Positions 59,243 through 64,000 of a DNA stretch of 64,000 nucleotides are shown one piece after another. The DNA is from Gemmatimonas sp. UBA7669 (GTDB lineage: Bacteria; Gemmatimonadota; Gemmatimonadetes; Gemmatimonadales; Gemmatimonadaceae). Each line of letters starts with the position of its first letter. The first letter of the stretch is position 1. The stretch spans positions 114,074-178,073 of the forward strand of contig NZ_DLHL01000053.1 of assembly GCF_002483225.1 (NCBI RefSeq). The letters run 5' to 3'. The position numbers and the translations under genes are program-made. Below the pieces are notes generated by a model that saw only the letters and a list, made by a program, of their open reading frames with translations, was not told where the DNA came from and searched no databases.

Positions 59243-60661
59243 ATGACGGCTACTTCGACCACTTCGGCGACGCTGCTCGGCGGCGCTGTTTCGGTGACCA
59301 ACGGCACGGTGCAGGTGCACGATACCGCGGCCCTGGCCACGTCCCGCCTCGATCCGCTGGTGCATCAGGCCGTGTTCGGCTCGGACAGCGACAAGCGCTT
59401 TGCGCGCTGGCTGCTGTGGGAGATCGGACAAATCGTCGGCGTGCGGGCGGCGTCCATTCACGAGCTGTATCTGGCGCGTGGCGCGGGCAAGTGCGGGGGC
59501 TTCACGGTGCCCGCCATCAATGTGCGCGCCATGGCCTACGACACCGCGCGCGCCATTTTCCGCACGGCCAACAAGATGGAGGCCGGTGCCTTCATCCTCG
59601 AAATCGCGCGCTCGGAAATTGCCTACACCGAGCAGCGGCCCGAAGAGTACGTGTCGGTCATGCTGGGCGCCGCGCTGCGTGAAGGCTTCCGCGGCCCGGT
59701 GTTCATCCAGGGCGACCACTTCCAGGTCAACCACAAGAAGTACGCCGTGGATCCGGTCACCGAAGTGAACGCCGTCAAGGCGCTGGTCACGGAGGCCGTG
59801 GCGGCGGGCTTCTACAACATCGACGTGGACACGTCCACGCTGGTGGACTTGTCCAAGGCCACGCTGGCCGAGCAGCAGCGCCTCAACTACGAAGTCTGCG
59901 TGGACATCACGCGCTTCGTGCGCGCGGCCGAGCCCAAGGGCGTCACCATCAGCATCGGTGGTGAAATCGGCGAAGTGGGCACGGAGAACAGCACGCCCGA
60001 GGAACTCGAGGCCTTCATGGAGGGCTTCAACGCCACGCTGGCGGCAGAAGCGCCGGGCATGGCGGGTCTGTCCAAGATTTCGGTGCAGTCGGGCACCTCG
60101 CATGGCGGTGTCGTGCTGCCCGATGGCAGCATTGCCGACGTGGCGCTCGATCTCGACACGCTGGAGACGCTGAGCAAGATCGCCCGCGATCGCTACGGCA
60201 TGGCCGGCGCGGTGCAGCACGGCGCGTCCACGCTGCCGGACGCGGCGTTCAACAATTTCCCCAAGCGGGAGACGGCCGAGATTCACCTGGCCACGAACTT
60301 CCAGAACATCATGTTCGATCACCTGCCGCAGGATCTGCTGCAGGAGGTCTACGCCTGGCTCGACGCCAACGCGAAGGACGAACGCAAGGCCACCGACAGC
60401 GACGCGCAGTTCTACTACAAGACGCGCAAGAAGGCCATCGGTCCGTTCAAGAAGAAGCTGTGGGCGCTGCCGGCTGAATTGCGCGCCAAGCTTGGGGCGG
60501 CCTACGATGCCAAGTTCGAGTTCCTCTTCACGCAGTTGGCCATTGGTGGCACGGCCAAGGCCGTGCAGCAGTTCGTGACGGTGCCGGAGCAGCGTCGGCC
60601 CTTCCCGGACGGCGCGTCGACCATCGTGGCCGCCCCCGACGACGCGGACCTTTCCGACTGA
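59243..60661 (+). CDS. class II fructose-bisphosphate aldolase-like protein
   Basis: 472 residues from the ATG at 59243. The class II barrel is present: KCGGFTVPAINVRAMAYDTARAIF, FIQGDHFQVNHKKYAV (His at the zinc site), NIDVDTSTLVDLS, TISIGGEIGEVG and SVQSGTSHGGVVLPDG, then AGAVQHGASTLPD. This is the long subfamily annotated as class II fructose-bisphosphate or tagatose-bisphosphate aldolase, longer than the usual 350 residues by an N-terminal extension of about 70 and a C-terminal helical tail. It probably catalyses aldol cleavage of fructose 1,6-bisphosphate. It lies 105 nt after pgi and completes the central-carbon block. Confidence 0.85.
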   Translation: MTATSTTSATLLGGAVSVTNGTVQVHDTAALATSRLDPLVHQAVFGSDSDKRFARWLLWEIGQIVGVRAASIHELYLARGAGKCGGFTVPAINVRAMAYDTARAIFRTANKMEAGAFILEIARSEIAYTEQRPEEYVSVMLGAALREGFRGPVFIQGDHFQVNHKKYAVDPVTEVNAVKALVTEAVAAGFYNIDVDTSTLVDLSKATLAEQQRLNYEVCVDITRFVRAAEPKGVTISIGGEIGEVGTENSTPEELEAFMEGFNATLAAEAPGMAGLSKISVQSGTSHGGVVLPDGSIADVALDLDTLETLSKIARDRYGMAGAVQHGASTLPDAAFNNFPKRETAEIHLATNFQNIMFDHLPQDLLQEVYAWLDANAKDERKATDSDAQFYYKTRKKAIGPFKKKLWALPAELRAKLGAAYDAKFEFLFTQLAIGGTAKAVQQFVTVPEQRRPFPDGASTIVAAPDDADLSD

Positions 60662-60671
60662 ATCGGGGTAG

Positions 60672-60703
60672 GCAGTTGGCTGGTGGACGAACCAGCCAAC
60701 TGC
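60672..60703 (+). terminator. perfect 13-bp hairpin after the aldolase gene
   Basis: GCAGTTGGCTGGT (60672-60684) and ACCAGCCAACTGC (60691-60703) form a perfect stem with a six-base loop, 11 nt after the aldolase stop. No T run follows. Two 13-nt copies of AGTGATCGTCCTG (60721 and 60735) come next, ahead of the YtxH gene. This is probably a terminator. Confidence 0.65.
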
Positions 60704-60772
60704 AGCTGGTGGATTCGTGCAGTGATCGTCCTGTAGTGATCGTCCTGGACACAACAGCACCGGAGGTGCGAG

Positions 60773-61264
60773 ATGGCACGGGATTACGACGACGAGCGTC
60801 TGGTGGTCGTGGAGCAGGGCGGCGGAAACGGTGTGGGCATGCTCCTGCTGGGTCTGGCTATTGGTGCCGGCGCGGCGCTGCTGTTTGCCCCTGCCAGCGG
60901 CCGTGAAACACGGGAGCGGATTTCGCGTGAAGCGCGTCGCGCTGGCCGGCGTGTGCGCGAAGTCACCGACGAGTTCGGCGAACGGCTGGCCGACAAGGCG
61001 GAAGACGCGCGGGCCGCGGTGGATCGCCGTGTTGACCGGGCCAAGGGCGCGGTCAACTCACGCGTGCAGGCCGTGAGCGATGCGGTGGACGCGGGCCGCG
61101 AGGCGGCCGCTGAAGCGCGCCGAGACATTGAACGCGCGGTGGCGGATACCAAGCGGGCCTACTCCGATGCGCGCCGCGCGTACACCGACCGCGTGCGCAC
61201 CGATGATGTGTCCACACGTGCCCGGCAGGAGCCACCCGCTGACGAGCATCCGGCAGAGGGCTGA
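60773..61264 (+). CDS. YtxH domain protein
   Basis: 163 residues with GGAGG 7 nt before the ATG. One N-terminal membrane helix (GMLLLGLAIGAGAALLFAPASG), with the YtxH signature ending GAALLFAPxSG, is followed by a long, highly charged coiled coil (ETRERISREARRAGRRVREVTDEFGERLAD and Ala/Arg/Asp repeats to the end). Such proteins are linked to general stress responses. The stop codon lies within the N-terminal region of the BrkB gene. Confidence 0.87.
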   Translation: MARDYDDERLVVVEQGGGNGVGMLLLGLAIGAGAALLFAPASGRETRERISREARRAGRRVREVTDEFGERLADKAEDARAAVDRRVDRAKGAVNSRVQAVSDAVDAGREAAAEARRDIERAVADTKRAYSDARRAYTDRVRTDDVSTRARQEPPADEHPAEG

Positions 61265-62204
61265 GCCCTGGTGGGATATTGTCCGCCGCGTCTGGAATCA
61301 GGGCGCGGAGGACAACGTCCCGTTTCTCGCGGGGGGACTGGCGTTCAACATTTTGTTGGCGCTCGTCCCCTTCGTGTTGTTGCTGGTGGCCGGCCTGTCA
61401 TTTCTGCTGGGCAACGAAACCGCAGAGGCGGCGAACACCGTCACGCGCCTCATTGAACGGCTGCTGCCCAGTGACGCGCCCATGATCACCGGGCTCGTGC
61501 GCGACATCGTGACCGACGTGCTGTCGACCCGCGGTGCCGTCACGATCTACTCGGCTATCACCTTCGCGTGGTTCTCCACGCGGCTGTTCGGTTCGCTGCG
61601 CAGCACCCTGGCGCTGGTGTTCGACAGTGGAGACCGCAGCATTGTCGTGGGCAAGGTATTCGACTTTGCCGCCACACTGGTCACCACGGTGGCCGTGGTG
61701 GTGTACGTGGTGTTCTCGGCCTATCTCGATTTGGCCACCACACGCGGCTTGGCGGTGTTGCGCGAAGTGGGACTTCGCGAATCGGCCATGAGTGGTGTGG
61801 GCTATCTGCTCGGCCGACTGCTGGCGGTGGGGCTGGTGTTTCTGCTCTTCTATGCGCTGTATCGCGGCTTGCCGCGTCAGCGGCCGGCGGTGCCGGTAGC
61901 GGCTGTGGGCGCGGCCACGGCGGCGGTGCTGTTCGAACTGGCTCGCCACGCCTTCTCGCTGGTGGTGCGCACCGCGAATCCCGGCTCGCTGTACACGGGC
62001 ACGATTGCCGCCATTGTCGCCGTGGTGTTCTGGACCTACTACGGCGCCTTTCTCTTTCTCATTGGCGGCGAGACCGCGCAGGCCTGGGACCTGAGACGCC
62101 GTGAAATCGCGGCGCTCAAGCGTGCCGACTTGCCGCGCAAGCCGTCGCCAACTCCAGCTCCTCCCGCCAAGACCATTCGTGAGTCCCGCAAGCGTAGCTC
62201 CTGA
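61218..62204 (+). CDS. YihY/virulence factor BrkB family membrane protein
   Basis: About 328 residues from a GTG at 61218; the conserved part begins at about 61265 (WWDIVRRVWNQ), and a CTG at 61239 with GGAG upstream is another possible start. Six membrane helices: FNILLALVPFVLLLVAGLSFLL, AVTIYSAITFAWFSTRLFG, FAATLVTTVAVVVYVVFSAYL, LLAVGLVFLLFYALY, VGAATAAVLFELARHAF and TIAAIVAVVFWTYYGAFLFLIGGE. The family (once called RNase BN) is an inner-membrane protein of unknown transport role. It overlaps YtxH upstream and the threonine aldolase downstream (26 nt). Confidence 0.85.
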   Translation: MPGRSHPLTSIRQRAEPWWDIVRRVWNQGAEDNVPFLAGGLAFNILLALVPFVLLLVAGLSFLLGNETAEAANTVTRLIERLLPSDAPMITGLVRDIVTDVLSTRGAVTIYSAITFAWFSTRLFGSLRSTLALVFDSGDRSIVVGKVFDFAATLVTTVAVVVYVVFSAYLDLATTRGLAVLREVGLRESAMSGVGYLLGRLLAVGLVFLLFYALYRGLPRQRPAVPVAAVGAATAAVLFELARHAFSLVVRTANPGSLYTGTIAAIVAVVFWTYYGAFLFLIGGETAQAWDLRRREIAALKRADLPRKPSPTPAPPAKTIRESRKRSS

Positions 62205-63243
62205 AATCGCGTCCGAGTCTGTGCTGGATCTGCGCAGTGACACCGTGACGCGTCCGACGCGCGCCATGCGTGAGGCCATGGCCAACGCCGAAGTGGGCGA
62301 CGATGTGCTGGACGGTGACCCGACGACCCGCGCGCTCGAGGCCATGGTGGCCGAGCGACTGGGCAAGGAGCGCGCGCTGTTTTTTCCGAGTGGCAGTATG
62401 GCCAATCAAGCGGCCATCTGGGTGCACACGCGACCGGGTACGGAGTTGTTGTGTGATGCCGAGGCGCATGTGTATCACTGGGAGATCGCGGCGGTTGCCG
62501 GACTCTGTGGTGTCCAGAGCCGGCTCGTACGTCCGTCCACAGGTGCGGTCATGCGCGCCGCCGATCTGCGGGCCACGCTGCGACTGCCCAGCATTCATGC
62601 GCCGGAGCCGAGTCTGGTGTGCCTCGAGAACACGCACAATGGGGCAGGTGGCGCCATCACGCCGCTGAACGAGTTGCGCGCACTGCGTGATGTGGCGCGC
62701 GAGGCGGGGCTGCCGGTGCATCTCGATGGCGCGCGGCTGTGGAACGCGTCGGTGGCGTCGGGCACAGCGTTGGCGGCGTTCGCCGATTGTGCGGACACGG
62801 TGGTGGTGTCGTTCAGCAAGGGACTGGGCGCGCCGGTGGGTGCCTGTCTGGTGGGTCCGTCAGATGTCATTGTCCAGGCGCACCGCGCGCGCAAGCGCTT
62901 TGGTGGAGGCATGCGGCAGAGTGGGGTATTGGCGGCGGCTGCGCTGCATGGCCTCACGCATCACCTCGAGCGACTGGCCGATGACCACGAGGCCGCGCGC
63001 GTGTTGGCTGCCGCGGTGGATGGCGCCGGTGGTGCGCGTGTGGTCCCGCCGGATACGAACATCGTGATGATTGATCTGCCGACGCCGTGTGGTGAGCAGG
63101 TGGTGAATGCCGCTGCAGCGCGCGGGCTGCGCCTGTCCATGTGGCATGCGTCACGTGTGCGCGCGGTGACGCATCTCGATGCGCCGATGGAGCGCGTGGT
63201 GCAGGCGGGGCGTGTGTTGGCGGAAGTACTGGAGACCATGTAA
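62179..63243 (+). CDS. low-specificity L-threonine aldolase
   Basis: 354 residues from the GTG at 62179, which lies inside the BrkB 3' end. The PLP fold-type I features are DLRSDTVTRPTRAMREAMANAEVGDDVLDGDPT, LFFPSGSMANQAAI, CDAEAHVYHWEIAA, LVCLENTHNGAGG, PVHLDGARLWNA and the PLP Lys214 in VVSFSKGLGAPVG. It cleaves L-threonine or L-allo-threonine to glycine and acetaldehyde. All active-site residues are present. Confidence 0.92.
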   Translation: MSPASVAPEIASESVLDLRSDTVTRPTRAMREAMANAEVGDDVLDGDPTTRALEAMVAERLGKERALFFPSGSMANQAAIWVHTRPGTELLCDAEAHVYHWEIAAVAGLCGVQSRLVRPSTGAVMRAADLRATLRLPSIHAPEPSLVCLENTHNGAGGAITPLNELRALRDVAREAGLPVHLDGARLWNASVASGTALAAFADCADTVVVSFSKGLGAPVGACLVGPSDVIVQAHRARKRFGGGMRQSGVLAAAALHGLTHHLERLADDHEAARVLAAAVDGAGGARVVPPDTNIVMIDLPTPCGEQVVNAAAARGLRLSMWHASRVRAVTHLDAPMERVVQAGRVLAEVLETM

Positions 63244-63293
63244 TGCCGCCGGCACATGTGGGACGAACGCCGAGCTCGCATTGAAGTAATCAC

Positions 63294-63323
63294 TTGACGG
63301 CATAGGGAACGTCAGGACATTAT
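63294..63323 (+). promoter_or_regulatory. possible sigma-70-type promoter
   Basis: TTGACG (63294-63299) and CATTAT (63318-63323) are separated by 18 nt in an AT-richer patch of the 234-nt gap after the threonine aldolase. It points toward the methyltransferase at 63478. Consensus-based only. Confidence 0.35.
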
Positions 63324-63421
63324 GGGTGTGCTAGGAATTCAAGAGGATCCGGTTGGTCGCGGTGTAAAGCGCAGCAACTCATTCATGTCAATCTGGAGAA
63401 ACTTCAACATGGTCATTTTTC

Positions 63422-63432
63422 GGGGGGGGGGG
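63422..63432 (+). repeat. homopolymer of 11 G
   Basis: G11 preceded by TTTTTC. It lies within a small 44-codon frame (ATG 63322, stop 63454) of doubtful reality and 46 nt ahead of the methyltransferase start. It is the only long homopolymer I noticed in the window. Confidence 0.9.
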
Positions 63433-63477
63433 AGACACCCTTCTGCGCTTCGTTGAGCCTCGTGAGCGGGGCAGCGC

Positions 63478-63990
63478 ATGAGCCTCGCCCACGTCAAGCG
63501 CACGTTCGAAGACGCCGGCCGCGACGATCCGATGTATGCAGTGTTCACGGATCACCGGCGACGTGGCGGCAAGTGGGACCCCGAAGAGTTCTTCGCACAC
63601 GGAAAGGGTGAAGTCGATCAAGTCATGGGCTACGTCCGCGGTCTGTCTCCCGCTCAACGCACGGCGGACGCTCTCGACTTCGGCTGCGGAGTCGGCCGGC
63701 TCACACAGGCGCTTGCGGAGCATTTTGACCGGGCAGTTGGTGTAGACATTTCGAGCACCATGATCGAAGCCGCAGAACGATTCAATGCTCACGCAGGTCG
63801 CGTGCGGTACGTGGTGAACGACCAGCCTCACCTCAGGCAGTTCGGCGATGCGTCCTTCGACTTTATCTACAGCAACATCACGCTACAGCATGTGCCGCCT
63901 GCTCCGGCGTTGGCATATGTGGCGGAGTTCGTTCGAATACTGCGTCCCGGGGGGCTCGCCGTGTTTCAGATGGGCATAGCAGGATGCTGA
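63478..63990 (+). CDS. class I SAM-dependent methyltransferase, probably 3'-truncated
   Basis: 170 residues. Methyltransf_11/25-type fold: DALDFGCGVGRLTQALAEHF (SAM loop GCGxGR), AVGVDISSTMIEAAE (acidic end of strand 2), then FDFIYSNITLQHV and LRPGGLAVFQM. After the strand-5 phrase the chain ends as GIAGC and stop, whereas relatives continue for another 60-100 residues with strands 6-7. The last bases include GGATGCTGAAAAAG, which looks like the outer end of some insertion sequences. The gene may therefore be broken just at the window edge. Confidence 0.75.
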   Translation: MSLAHVKRTFEDAGRDDPMYAVFTDHRRRGGKWDPEEFFAHGKGEVDQVMGYVRGLSPAQRTADALDFGCGVGRLTQALAEHFDRAVGVDISSTMIEAAERFNAHAGRVRYVVNDQPHLRQFGDASFDFIYSNITLQHVPPAPALAYVAEFVRILRPGGLAVFQMGIAGC

Positions 63991-64000
63991 AAAAGCTGGC

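Noticed and set aside
58478..60760. A 760-codon open frame on the minus strand across pgi and the aldolase
   Set aside because: It spans two well-conserved genes and their gap, with no family motifs; long antisense frames are expected at this GC content.
63322..63456. 44-codon gene upstream of the methyltransferase
   Set aside because: No ribosome site or family pattern, and its sequence runs through the G11 tract; kept only as context for that tract.

Overview
The window is high-GC bacterial chromosome with about 60 tightly packed protein genes. I saw no rRNA, tRNA, CRISPR array, complete insertion sequence or phage module. The gene content points to Gemmatimonadota, most likely a Gemmatimonas relative: many secreted S9, S41, M28 and M50 peptidases, beta-propeller lipoproteins, DUF2911, DUF2490, DUF1080, and Tat-exported DUF1501/DUF1800 proteins. 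This assignment is by gene content only; some Acidobacteriota carry similar sets.

Layout. 1-9.9 kb: an eroded S41 peptidase, a secreted unknown protein, an alpha/beta hydrolase, an orphan DUF433 protein, a six-bladed propeller lipoprotein, a YefM antitoxin remnant with an in-frame stop, a four-gene minus-strand envelope operon (ASPIC/UnbV repeat protein, PCYCGC-type Cys protein, DUF2911, Porin O/P) and a ParE/RelE-type toxin-antitoxin pair. 9.9-21.6 kb: peptide-degradation genes, including a 1586-residue mosaic protein (HEAT, cyclophilin, TolB propeller, tricorn-C1-like helices, gamma-glutamyltransferase), a divergent M28 peptidase and an S9D glutamyl endopeptidase. The last two converge on a long hairpin followed by a 62-nt direct repeat. 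21.7-30.8 kb: a plus-strand chain of S41 peptidase, FAD amine oxidase, secreted unknown, SSAT-like acetyltransferase, Tat TIM barrel, amidohydrolase and MBL hydrolase, then a separate Gfo/Idh/MocA oxidoreductase. 30.7-36.4 kb: a minus-strand sugar-utilisation operon (DUF1080, nucleoside-type MFS symporter, CutC-like, GH20, M50). 36.5-42.5 kb: GlsB/YeaQ and DinB proteins, a YCF48-like lipoprotein, and the DUF1501/DUF1800 pair.

42.7-51.7 kb: a type II secretion operon, gspH-I-J-K-L-(M+C)-D-E-F, in which nearly every gene overlaps the next by ATGA. gspG is not in the window, GspM and GspC appear fused, and gspI lacks its leader in a way one missing base would explain. 51.7-54.1 kb: a LolA-like protein and a third S41 peptidase. 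54.3-60.7 kb: a central-carbon block (tal, pyk, PhnP-like MBL, pgi, class II aldolase). 60.8-64 kb: YtxH, YihY/BrkB, threonine aldolase, a G11 tract and a methyltransferase that ends abruptly near the window edge.

Points most worth a second look are the mosaic protein, the two fourfold 12-nt tandem duplications that each place four stop/start overlaps (GTGA) at a gene junction (26927 and 34372), the gspI leader defect, and the hairpin and repeats at 17.8-18.1 kb.
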